DNA of 37,933 nt, taken from the IMG/VR virus record IMGVR_UViG_3300048927_000746, positions 1-37,933 of that record. The stretch is one strand, 5' to 3'. The notes beneath the pieces were generated by a model. It was given only the letters and a program-made list of their open reading frames with translations. It ran no database searches and was not told the origin of the DNA. Position numbers and translations under genes: made by a program. The stretch is from a virus. Shown here piece by piece: positions 12,188 to 19,488 of the stretch; position 1 is the first letter of the stretch, and every line of letters starts with the position of its first letter.

Positions 12188-15055
12188 TCAGTCGGTCAGG
12201 CGGCTGTTGTGACGCGAGGCGGTCTCGCGGTCGCGGCGGTCCAGTTCGGCACGCACAGCCTGCGCGATGGCCTGCGCATCGGCGCCGGCACCGGCTTGGA
12301 TAGTGATGTGGTACGTGCTGCCGCCGGCCTGCGCGCTGCCGGCGGCGCCCGTGGACGGTGCCAAGACCGGCGCACTGCTCACGGGCACCACAGGTGTCAC
12401 AGCGGCCGCCAGCGCGATGCCCGCGCCCGCGCGCCTCATGCGGTCCCCGAGGCCCACCACCGACTGCACAGCGCGGTCCCGGCCGCCGTCGAGGCCACCG
12501 GTCAGGCCCTGCATGGTGAAGTCGCCCAGCTGGGCGAACACGCGGGACGGGCTGTGGATGCCGAGCTTGGCCTTGAAGGAGTCGATGGCGCCGCCGGCCA
12601 CGCCGGCAATGGCGTCGCGCACGCTGCTTGCCATCGAGCCGATGCCGCTGACCAGGCCGCGCACCATATCCACCCCGGCCTGCACCATCTTCGCCGGCCA
12701 CCCGCCGAGCAGCGTGCTGATGCCGTTCCACGCCTGCAGCACGCCCTCGCGCAGCTTGTCGCCGTTGATGGTGAAGATGCCCACGATCATCGCCCACGCG
12801 CCCTGCAGGAACGTCCACGCTCCAGTCATGGTGGCCTTGATGGCCGGCAGCAGGAACATGAAGGCCTGCACCAGCCAGCCGATTGCCTTTACCGCCGCTC
12901 GCAGGTTCACCGTCAGCACCGTGGCCAGGAGCTGGCCGAATCCACGACCGGCGTCGGTCGCGCCCTCCAGCTGCTCGCTGGTGGCTTGGAACGGCGCGAA
13001 CAACTGCTTGACCCACGCCCATGCCTTGCCCATGGCGTCGGACACCTGGTCCCACACCGGGGCCAGCGGCGCCAACGCGTTGCTCAGTTCATCAAGGATC
13101 GGCCCGACCACGTCGCTGATGCCCTGCCACATGCCGATCATGAAGGCCTTGATCGGCCCCCAGTATTTCCAGACCAGCACGGCAACCAGCGCCACGGCGG
13201 CTCCGATGGCAAGCACAGGCGCGCTGATGCCGCCCAGCAGCGGCAGCAGCATGCGGCCGACGTTGAGCAGCATGGGGAACGCGCGCCCACCCAGCGACAC
13301 CACGCGCGTGATCAGGCCGCCAATGCCGCCGCCGGAACTGAGCAGCGCGATTGCGCCGTGGATCTGGGAGAACGCCATGGCGACGACGCCGGCACCGACC
13401 AGCAGGCCACCCAGCACAGTGACCAGGGTAGTGCCGACGATGGCGGCCTTGGCGAGCGACTTGACCAGCTCGGGGTTGGCGCGCACCCAGTCGATGACCT
13501 GCTTGACCACCTTGGCGGTGCGCTCGGCCAGCACCTTGAAGTCGGGTAGCAGGGTTTCGCCAATGACCTGCGCAGTGACGCCAGCGGCATTCTTCAGCAG
13601 CTGCAGGGCATTCTCGGACGTGGCGACACGCGAGGCGTACTCGGCGTTCATGGAGCCGCCGTACTTGCTGGCGTCAGTCACCTTGTCGAGGTTGGTTTTC
13701 AACAGGTCGAGGTTGGTCAACAGCGGCGCGATCGCGCCCACCGATTCGCGGCCAAACAGCGTCGTCATGGTCGCCGCCTGCTGGTGCTTGGGTAGCTTCT
13801 TCAGCTTTTCCAGCACCGACAGGATCGCCCCGCCGGCATCCTTCTGCATCGCCTTCGCCATCGTGGTGGCATTGATGCCCAGCGACTTGAACGATTCCAG
13901 CTGCCGCTTCGTGGCGGCTTCGCCGGAGCCGAGCGTCAGCAGCATGTTCTTGATGCCGGTGGCCGACACCTCCGACTCGATGCCCATGCCGGCCACGGTC
14001 GCACCCAGCGCCGCCAGCGGACCGCTACCGAGGCCGGCCACCTCGCCCAAGGCGCCAATGCGGTTCACCACCTCGCTGATCTTCTGGACGCTGGCCGGGC
14101 CGGTGTTGCCCAGGTAGTTGATCTTGTCGGCCAACACGACCACGTCGTCCTGGCCCATGCGGAACGCCGTGCGCCAGGTCGCCATGGTCTGCCCGGCTTC
14201 CTCGGCGGTGGAGTCGAAGGCCACGCCCATTTTCGCGGCGTCCTGCGCGAAGCGCACCAGTTCTTCCTTGGCGATACCGGCCTGGCCAGCGGCGGCCACG
14301 ATCTTGGCAATGTCCGTGGAGGCCATGGGCAGCACCAGCGACAGGTTCTGTACGTCCCTCGCCATTTGCTTGAACTGCTGCGGGGTGTCGAAGTCAACCA
14401 CCTTCTTCACGTCGGCCATCGCAGATTCAAAGCTCATCGCCTCGGCCAGCGGCAGAGCCTGCGCCATCAGCGCACGCTGGCCGCCGAATGCCATCGCCAT
14501 ACCCGTAGCGGTCATGCCGATGCCGGCACTCTGTAGCTTGCCGGCGCGCTCTTTCGCCTTGGAGGCCAGGTTCAGATGGCGCTCTTGTTTGCGGATGGTC
14601 TCGGTAGTGCGTGCGATGTCGGTGCGCAGCTTGCGCTCGCCGTTGGACAGGTCACGTGTGCTGATCCCGGCCCGCATCAGGCCGCTGCGCAGGCGCTGTA
14701 GTTCCGCCGCCTGCTGCGCCTGTTTGGACTTCATCAGCCCGGCAACGCGGGTGGCGTCCTTGAATTCCTTGGTGAGCGCGCGCGATGGTGCGGCCGCTGC
14801 CTTCATACGGGCGGCCAGCTCGCTCACGCGGGCCTGCTGCTCGGTGTACGCCAGGGCGGACTGGCGCGAGGCCGCAACCTGCTGCCGGAACGCGCCCAGG
14901 TCGCGCTGGGTCGCGTTGAACTTGCGCAGTGCATCCCGCGACTGCAGCAGCTGATCGGCGACGCCCTTGCCGCCTCGCTGGATCTTGCGGAAAGGCGCGG
15001 TCACCTTATCCATCGCGGACAAGATGACCTGCATGCGGAGGTTGTCGGCGGCCAT
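12188..15055 (-). CDS. T: Tail tape-measure protein GpT
   Basis: 955 residues. It sets tail length and is ejected ahead of the DNA. Coiled-coil N-terminus (FNATQRDLGAFRQQVAASRQSALAYTEQQARVSELAARMKAA), then the tape-measure domain (AMSFESAMADVKKVVDFDTPQQFKQMARDVQNLSLVLPMASTDIAKIVAAAGQAGI.. through MLLTLGSGEAATKRQLESFKSLGI). Hydrophobic stretches in the middle (VTVLGGLLVGAGVVAMAF, GAAVALVAVLVWKYWG) fit membrane insertion during ejection. The C-terminus is alanine/glycine-rich. The start overlaps the stop of a 25-codon frame (TGATG). Confidence 0.95.
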   Translation of the reverse strand: MAADNLRMQVILSAMDKVTAPFRKIQRGGKGVADQLLQSRDALRKFNATQRDLGAFRQQVAASRQSALAYTEQQARVSELAARMKAAAAPSRALTKEFKDATRVAGLMKSKQAQQAAELQRLRSGLMRAGISTRDLSNGERKLRTDIARTTETIRKQERHLNLASKAKERAGKLQSAGIGMTATGMAMAFGGQRALMAQALPLAEAMSFESAMADVKKVVDFDTPQQFKQMARDVQNLSLVLPMASTDIAKIVAAAGQAGIAKEELVRFAQDAAKMGVAFDSTAEEAGQTMATWRTAFRMGQDDVVVLADKINYLGNTGPASVQKISEVVNRIGALGEVAGLGSGPLAALGATVAGMGIESEVSATGIKNMLLTLGSGEAATKRQLESFKSLGINATTMAKAMQKDAGGAILSVLEKLKKLPKHQQAATMTTLFGRESVGAIAPLLTNLDLLKTNLDKVTDASKYGGSMNAEYASRVATSENALQLLKNAAGVTAQVIGETLLPDFKVLAERTAKVVKQVIDWVRANPELVKSLAKAAIVGTTLVTVLGGLLVGAGVVAMAFSQIHGAIALLSSGGGIGGLITRVVSLGGRAFPMLLNVGRMLLPLLGGISAPVLAIGAAVALVAVLVWKYWGPIKAFMIGMWQGISDVVGPILDELSNALAPLAPVWDQVSDAMGKAWAWVKQLFAPFQATSEQLEGATDAGRGFGQLLATVLTVNLRAAVKAIGWLVQAFMFLLPAIKATMTGAWTFLQGAWAMIVGIFTINGDKLREGVLQAWNGISTLLGGWPAKMVQAGVDMVRGLVSGIGSMASSVRDAIAGVAGGAIDSFKAKLGIHSPSRVFAQLGDFTMQGLTGGLDGGRDRAVQSVVGLGDRMRRAGAGIALAAAVTPVVPVSSAPVLAPSTGAAGSAQAGGSTYHITIQAGAGADAQAIAQAVRAELDRRDRETASRHNSRLTD

Positions 15056-15132
15056 CAGCGCAGCGCCTCAATGTGGTTCGCCGAAAGGCCACGGCGGGTC
15101 GACGGGAAGAGGGCTGCGCTGCTGGGGGTCAT
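15055..15132 (-). CDS. Possible 25-residue coupling ORF between E' and T
   Basis: MTPSSAALFPSTRRGLSANHIEALR. It starts in an ATGA overlap with E' and ends in a TGATG overlap with T, so it leaves no untranslated gap before the tape-measure gene. It may serve only to carry ribosomes into T. There is no domain and no independent evidence that the peptide is used. Confidence 0.35.
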   Translation of the reverse strand: MTPSSAALFPSTRRGLSANHIEALR

Positions 15133-15245
15133 GTGTTGTTTCCGCTACGTTCGACGGCCCGCTCCCGCCATTCCATCAGTTCGGTCACGGTCCAGCGTTC
15201 CATCTCGCTGGGTGGGAAGTGGAAGATGACGGCCACATCGGCCAT
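15129..15245 (-). CDS. E': Tail assembly protein GpE' (frameshift extension of GpE)
   Basis: 38 residues from the internal ATG at 15245 (MADVAVIFHFPPSEMERWTVTELMEWRERAVERSGNNT), the P2 GpE' family sequence: ..HFP..EME.. then L.EWRERA. A -1 shift near the end of E joins the two frames without a stop, adding HEEGGPGIPERVEDA before this methionine, so the main product is probably E+E' as in P2. This chaperone-like pair bridges tape measure and tube. It is too short for most gene finders. Confidence 0.85.
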   Translation of the reverse strand: MADVAVIFHFPPSEMERWTVTELMEWRERAVERSGNNT

Positions 15246-15253
15246 CGCATCCT

Positions 15254-15562
15254 CTACGCGTTCAGGGATTCCCGGTCCGCCTTCTTCATGAAAAAACCAG
15301 CGATCTCGGTACCCAGGGTGACCAGGTCTGCCGGGTCGAGCTTGTCCACGTCGGCCGTGGTCAGCGTCGGGAAGGTGATGCGCGGGGCCAGGGTGCGGAT
15401 GGCGGTAACGTCCATCTGCAACAGGTCCAGTAGCTTCACACCACGCAGCGAGCCGGCATCCGGCTTGCGGATCTGCAGCGTGTCGATGACCTGGTCACCG
15501 CGCGCGCTGACCTTGCCGGTGGAGGTGTCCAGCACGGCGTTGTCGGGGGTCTTGCGGCTCAT
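15254..15562 (-). CDS. E: Tail assembly protein GpE
   Basis: 102 residues, P2 gpE / Mu gp41-like tail chaperone. Near the end is LDPADLVTLGTEIAGFFMKKADRESLNA. GFF is encoded by GGT TTT TTC, which contains the slippery heptamer T-TTT-TTC. GGAG lies six bases before the ATG. It sits between FII and T, the conserved place for the frameshifting tail chaperones. Confidence 0.9.
   Translation of the reverse strand: MSRKTPDNAVLDTSTGKVSARGDQVIDTLQIRKPDAGSLRGVKLLDLLQMDVTAIRTLAPRITFPTLTTADVDKLDPADLVTLGTEIAGFFMKKADRESLNA
15290..15296 (-). promoter_or_regulatory. -1 ribosomal frameshift site T TTT TTC
   Basis: In the GpE frame the codons are GGT TTT TTC ATG. Slipping back one base continues as CAT GAA GAA and runs open to the E' stop at 15129. 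X-XXY-YYZ format and location match the programmed E/E+E' shift of P2. Confidence 0.85.
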
Positions 15563-15614
15563 AGGGTCTCCGGAGGGGAAGCAAGGCCCGGCAGTGCCGG
15601 GCCGTGGTGAGGGG

Positions 15615-16124
15615 TCAGATGCCGATGGCGCGACGCTGTGCCTGCAGCAGATCGACGCCGTCGACGATGAAGATCATGGCGACCATGTCGATCTCGATCT
15701 CGGTGCGGCCGTTGATGGACAGCTTGTAGTAGCTGGCCGTGGTTTTCACGCTGAACTCCGTGTCGTCGCCGACCTTACCGGTTCCGGGGTCGATCTCGCT
15801 GTGGCGACCGCGCAACACGATCTCCACCGCATCCACTTCACCGGTATCGTCGCGCTGGTAGGCGCCGGCAAAGCGCAGCTGCACGCCGTTGTGCCGAAGC
15901 GTGCCGTACTGACGCAGCACCTCGCGGACGAGCCCACCGCACTTCCATTCGGCCTCGATCTTCTCCTGGCCCATGTCGATGTCGACGGGGCCGGCCATGC
16001 CACCGGCACGGTATTCCTCCATCTTGCGGGTCAGGGTGGGCAGCTTGAATTCGGTGACCAACCCCCGGTAGCTCTCGCCATCGTTGAACAGGTTGAGGTT
16101 TTTCAGCTTGCTGGGCATTCCCAT
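15615..16124 (-). CDS. FII: Major tail tube protein GpFII
   Basis: 169 residues: MGMPSKLKNLNLFNDGESYRGLVTEFKLPTLTRKMEEYRAGGMAGPVDIDMGQEKIEAEW, with VLRQYG and LRFAGAYQRDDTGEVDAVEIVLRGRHSEIDPGTGKVGDDTEFSVKTTASYYKL. This is the standard P2 gpFII tube subunit, whose hexameric rings form the inner tail tube. GAGGAA lies seven bases before the start. It follows the sheath gene as in P2. Confidence 0.96.
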   Translation of the reverse strand: MGMPSKLKNLNLFNDGESYRGLVTEFKLPTLTRKMEEYRAGGMAGPVDIDMGQEKIEAEWKCGGLVREVLRQYGTLRHNGVQLRFAGAYQRDDTGEVDAVEIVLRGRHSEIDPGTGKVGDDTEFSVKTTASYYKLSINGRTEIEIDMVAMIFIVDGVDLLQAQRRAIGI

Positions 16125-16149
16125 ATTGTCAGTTCCTCAGTAATGCCGG

Positions 16150-17316
16150 TCAGCCGTTGATGCGGCTCGGGAAGTCGGCGAAGTAGCGGTCGGTGATGCG
16201 CTGGTTCAGCTGCAGGTTTTCCAGCGGCGGCACGGGCGTGAAGTCGTAGTCGATGACCAGCTTTCCGCCCGACAGCGAGGTCGGAAGATTGGCTGCTTCG
16301 TCGTACCAGGCGGTGGCGTCGATGATGTAGCCGCCGTTCTTCAGCTCGCGGAACTTGGCGTTGATGCTCTCCAAGATGTCCTTGATCTGGCTGGGGTGAA
16401 GCGGCTTGTCCATGTAGACCAGCATCGCCTCGGCGATGGTGTCGGCCAGGATCTGCGCCGTGCGGGTGGCCGTCTCGAAGGCGAACAGCGGATCACTGCT
16501 GAGGGTGCGGTTGCCCCAGAAGCGGTAGCCGTTGACATTGACCAGCGTGGTCACGTCCTTGGAGTTCAGCAGGCCGGCGTCGGTGTCGGGGTTCTGCAGA
16601 TCCCAATGCACGTCGCGGCTGATGCCGGTCACGCCTGCGACGGGAACATTGGAGATGGACTTGTGCCAGCCCTGCTCCTGATCAATGCGGGCACGCAGGC
16701 CGGCGGCTCGGGCCGTCGCAAAGGCCATGGCCGAGGCATTGAGGGTGGTATCCCACGCCACGAAGTCGGGCCAGATCATCATCAGTTCGCGCTCGCTGAA
16801 CTGATCGCGGTACACGATCACATCGGAGACCTTGCCAGCGGCCGAGGCGCTGACGTAAGCCATGGCCCGCAAGCTCTTGGCGATGGGCGCCAGGGCGGTG
16901 ACCACTTCCTGCGTGTCCAGCCCCGGCACAGCGAGGATGCGCGGCTTGACGCCCAGCTGTGCCTCGGCCACCAGCAGCGCCTGCATGCCGGTGTAGCTGC
17001 CGGTGTCATTGCCGCCGATGATGTTTGACGTGGTCTCCGGCTCTGCCACGCCCTGGGCCACACGCACCACGACGGTGACCGGATTGGCCTGGTCGGCGAT
17101 GCCGCGCAGGCTCGCAGCGAGCGTGCCCTTGGTGCCTGCTTTTGCGATGGCACCGCGCACGTCGGTCAGCAGCACCGGCTTGTTGAGCGGGAAGACGGTA
17201 GCGTCTGCGTCCTCGGCGGTGCAGACGATGCCGAGGATGGCGGTGGCCACGGTGCGGATGGGGCGGGTGCCGCCGTTTACTTCAACGACGCGTACGCCGT
17301 GGTGGTACTGGTCCAT
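16150..17316 (-). CDS. FI: Tail sheath protein GpFI
   Basis: 388 residues. The contractile sheath subunit: MDQYHHGVRVVEVNGGTRPIRTVATAILGIVCTAEDADATVFPLNKPVLLTDVR at the start, KPRILAVPGLDTQEVVTAL and VIVYRDQFSERELMMIWPDFVAWD in the middle, RFWGNRTLSSDPLFAFETATRTAQIL, and a C-terminal LSGGKLVIDYDFTPVPPLENLQLNQRITDRYFADF. Length and order match P2 gpFI. GGAG lies seven bases before the ATG. Confidence 0.97.
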   Translation of the reverse strand: MDQYHHGVRVVEVNGGTRPIRTVATAILGIVCTAEDADATVFPLNKPVLLTDVRGAIAKAGTKGTLAASLRGIADQANPVTVVVRVAQGVAEPETTSNIIGGNDTGSYTGMQALLVAEAQLGVKPRILAVPGLDTQEVVTALAPIAKSLRAMAYVSASAAGKVSDVIVYRDQFSERELMMIWPDFVAWDTTLNASAMAFATARAAGLRARIDQEQGWHKSISNVPVAGVTGISRDVHWDLQNPDTDAGLLNSKDVTTLVNVNGYRFWGNRTLSSDPLFAFETATRTAQILADTIAEAMLVYMDKPLHPSQIKDILESINAKFRELKNGGYIIDATAWYDEAANLPTSLSGGKLVIDYDFTPVPPLENLQLNQRITDRYFADFPSRING

Positions 17317-17331
17317 TGCTGGCTCCTTGGG

Positions 17332-17691
17332 TCAGGTTTCGCGGTAGCGGAGGGGGACGGTCAGCCGGGTGAACTCGTTGGACTGCAGGCTGCGTACACG
17401 GCGACAGGTGACATCGAGGACGAACGCGCCCGGCTGCTCGCCACGCGACAGCGCCAGTTGCTTGATCTGCAGGCGAGGTTCCCAGCGCATCAGCGCGGTG
17501 GCAGCGGCGCCGTACAGACGCAGCTGGGTGGTGCTGTTGAACGGCTGGTCGACCAGCTCGGGCAGCAGTGAGCCGAACTCGCGGCGCTGCACCCGCGTGC
17601 CAATGGGCGTGGTCAAGATGCGTGCGATGGACTGCACCAGGTGGGCGTCATCGTCCAGCCAGCGGCCCGTGGCGGCATCCATGCCTCTCAT
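17332..17691 (-). CDS. W: Baseplate wedge protein GpW
   Basis: 119 residues of the gpW/gp25 family: GMDAATGRWLDDDAHLVQSIARILTTPIGTRVQRREFGSLLPELVDQPFNSTTQLRLYGAAATALMRWEPRLQIKQL. The pattern I..IL.T..G.R..R..FG..L..L.D.P is diagnostic. In P2 W lies between V and J; here V and W come after H, directly before the sheath gene. CGGAG lies about nine bases before the ATG. Confidence 0.94.
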   Translation of the reverse strand: MRGMDAATGRWLDDDAHLVQSIARILTTPIGTRVQRREFGSLLPELVDQPFNSTTQLRLYGAAATALMRWEPRLQIKQLALSRGEQPGAFVLDVTCRRVRSLQSNEFTRLTVPLRYRET

Positions 17692-17829
17692 CGCGCCGCG
17701 CTCCGCGAGGGAGCGCGACGACGCGTGCAGGAAACATGGGGCGAGGTCGAAGCCATGACCTCATTCTGTGGATGGGCTTCGCCGAAGGCGCGGCCGCTGG
17801 CGTGTATCAGCTACGCAAACACCAGCGCG
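17692..17829. other. 138-bp gap before W
   Basis: No convincing gene. It contains GTGTATCAGCTACGC (17801-17815), which resembles the ends of the candidate Ogr sites at 23281 and 29518 but without their 8-base spacer. It could hold a weak late promoter. Confidence 0.3.
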
Positions 17830-18288
17830 CTACGGCGCGTCTGGCAGGCCCGGCAACTCCACGGGCGGAAGATCTGGCAGCTTGGGCAGTTCGGGGACGG
17901 TGACGCTCGGCATCTCGATGCTGCAGGAGCCGATGCGCGAGGAGGCCGTGCCGATGGCCGCCTGCAGCTTGGCGATAGCCGCGGTTACCTGTGCGAGTTG
18001 CACCGGCAGCACCACCATAGGCTTCACGTAGGGCTGCAGGACGGCCGAAATGAAGTCGGTGATCCACGTAACGATCTGCGCGGGGTTGGCGCCTGGGGCC
18101 GTAAGCAGCGCCATCATGGGCTGCAGCGCGGCCATCTGCGCGCCAATGCCACTAAGCAATGCGTTTGCCGACTGCATGGCCTCATCGGTGAGCGCCTGCA
18201 GCTCGGCGCAGGACTGGACCGCGTTGATCTGTTCGGCCAGGCGGTCGAATGTCTCGGCGTTGAACGGAAGGGAGCCTTGCGGGTTCAT
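17830..18288 (-). CDS. Phage protein of unknown function between V and W
   Basis: 152 residues, mostly helical (AETFDRLAEQINAVQSCAELQALTDEAMQSANALLSGIGAQMAALQPMMALL), with a middle predicted helix (IVTWITDFISAVLQPYVKPMVVL) and a proline-rich tail (VTVPELPKLPDLPPVELPGLPDAP). Its place inside the baseplate cluster suggests a structural or assembly role. I do not know a counterpart in P2 itself. GAGG lies five bases before the ATG. Confidence 0.75.
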   Translation of the reverse strand: MNPQGSLPFNAETFDRLAEQINAVQSCAELQALTDEAMQSANALLSGIGAQMAALQPMMALLTAPGANPAQIVTWITDFISAVLQPYVKPMVVLPVQLAQVTAAIAKLQAAIGTASSRIGSCSIEMPSVTVPELPKLPDLPPVELPGLPDAP

Positions 18289-18295
18289 GGGTGCC

Positions 18296-18865
18296 TCAGA
18301 AAATGTTGGTGACCACGCCGCGCTCGACGGTCACGACCTGGCCGGTGGCGGTGGTGAACGTGCCCGATGCGCCGGTACCGGCGGACACGTTGCCATCGGC
18401 CGAAACGCTGCCAGTGGCTCGGGTGGTGGGGGTGTCCAGCACCACGGCCGCACTGGCATGCACCTCGGCCTGCTGGCAATTCACGATGACCCTGCCCGTG
18501 CCGGTGTTCACCGAAAGCGTCGAGGTGGCGTGGTTGAACTCGACGGTACTGCCGTCCGGGTAGGTCGTGCGGTCCACGTCCTCGCTGCTGGCCGGCTGTG
18601 GGTACTCATCCTGCGGGACGCTGCCGAGGATGACCGCCTGCGAGATGTCGCCGTCCGGGCATCCCAGCAGCACCTGCTCGCCGATGCCGGGGACGTGCCA
18701 GGTGCGGCCGTTCGGACCCGCGCGGCGTTCCAGCCAGGTGATCCAGTCGCTCTGGATCTCCCCGGTCTGAACCCGCACGCGCGCGGGCACAGCGGCGCGA
18801 ACCGCGATCACCGTGCCCCAACGCAGCATGTTGCTGACCTCTGCAGGGATGTCGCCGCGCGCCAT
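18296..18865 (-). CDS. V: Baseplate assembly protein/spike GpV
   Basis: 189 residues. An OB-fold N-terminal half (SNMLRWGTVIAVRAAVPARVRVQTGEIQSDWITWLERRAGPNGRTWHVPGIGEQVLLGCPDGDISQAVILGSVPQDEYPQP) is followed by a beta-helical needle made of short repeats (DGSTVEFNHATSTLSVNTGTGRVIVNCQQAEVHASAAVVLDTP). This is the membrane-piercing spike of P2-like tails. P2 gpV ends with an iron-binding HxH tip; no HxH is seen here, so the tip may differ. The ATG at 18865 has AGGGG about 11 bases upstream; a TTG at 18874 overlaps the previous stop and is an alternative. Confidence 0.92.
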   Translation of the reverse strand: MARGDIPAEVSNMLRWGTVIAVRAAVPARVRVQTGEIQSDWITWLERRAGPNGRTWHVPGIGEQVLLGCPDGDISQAVILGSVPQDEYPQPASSEDVDRTTYPDGSTVEFNHATSTLSVNTGTGRVIVNCQQAEVHASAAVVLDTPTTRATGSVSADGNVSAGTGASGTFTTATGQVVTVERGVVTNIF

Positions 18866-18870
18866 GGCGT

Positions 18871-19479
18871 TCAAGCCCCTGCCACATCGGTGGTGGGTTG
18901 CGGCGGCGTCGGCAGGGTTTCGGCAGGCGGGGGCACGCTCTCCCATCGGCTCTGCGCGTCGCTGTACTGCCACGGGCCGGTGCTGTCGCGCGGCGGTGCC
19001 AGATCCGTCGCCGTCGCCGGCAGCGGCTCGCCCACGGCCAGCGGTGGCAGGTTGAGGCCGGTAGCCTTCTCCCAGATCGCGGTCTGGCTGAAGTCGGGCA
19101 CCAGCTCCCACGTCTCCAGTGCCACGTTCCACCGGTTGGCGGCAGGCTGACCGGCGGCGATTGCGAGCGGTGCCTGCGCGGTGACGGATGGTGATGGAAG
19201 ATCGCCCAGGGCAAGCATGTTGGGAGCGGCCAGACCGCTGGCCTTGTCCCACAGCATCACGCCCCGGAAGTCGGCCACCGTCTCCCACGCAGTGCGATCT
19301 GCGTTGATGCGCCACGCCTGTCGGGCGCCTGCTTTGTCCAACGGTGGGAAGTCGACGGTGTTGTCGGGCATCGGGCAACTGCCATCGGCTTCCGGGTAGA
19401 TCCGGATCGGCAACAGGTAAAGGCCGGTCACCTCATCGAACGAGTGGCCGTAGGTCTCATGGGATTCTTTCAGCTGCAT
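18871..19479 (-). CDS. Tail-fibre-associated protein with two tryptophan-rich repeats
   Basis: 202 residues directly after the fibre gene, where a fibre assembly chaperone is expected. It contains two similar units: WETVADFRGVMLWDKASGLAAPNMLALGDLPSPSVT and WELVPDFSQTAIWEKATGLNLPPLAVGEPLPAT, plus a third partial W..SV unit. The first part (HETYGHSFDEVTGLYLLPIRIYPEADGSCPMPDNTVDF) resembles phage tail proteins rather than classic Tfa. Fibre assembly or fibre decoration is inferred from position. Confidence 0.7.
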   Translation of the reverse strand: MQLKESHETYGHSFDEVTGLYLLPIRIYPEADGSCPMPDNTVDFPPLDKAGARQAWRINADRTAWETVADFRGVMLWDKASGLAAPNMLALGDLPSPSVTAQAPLAIAAGQPAANRWNVALETWELVPDFSQTAIWEKATGLNLPPLAVGEPLPATATDLAPPRDSTGPWQYSDAQSRWESVPPPAETLPTPPQPTTDVAGA

Positions 19480-19488
19480 GGTTCTCTC

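Noticed and set aside
12267-14117. 616-codon plus-strand frame opposite the tape-measure gene
   Set aside because: Antisense shadow of gene T with biased composition and no start signal.
17692-17829. 22-codon minus frame MASTSPHVSC.. overlapping the W start
   Set aside because: Poor ribosome binding site spacing, arginine/serine-rich, no conservation evidence.
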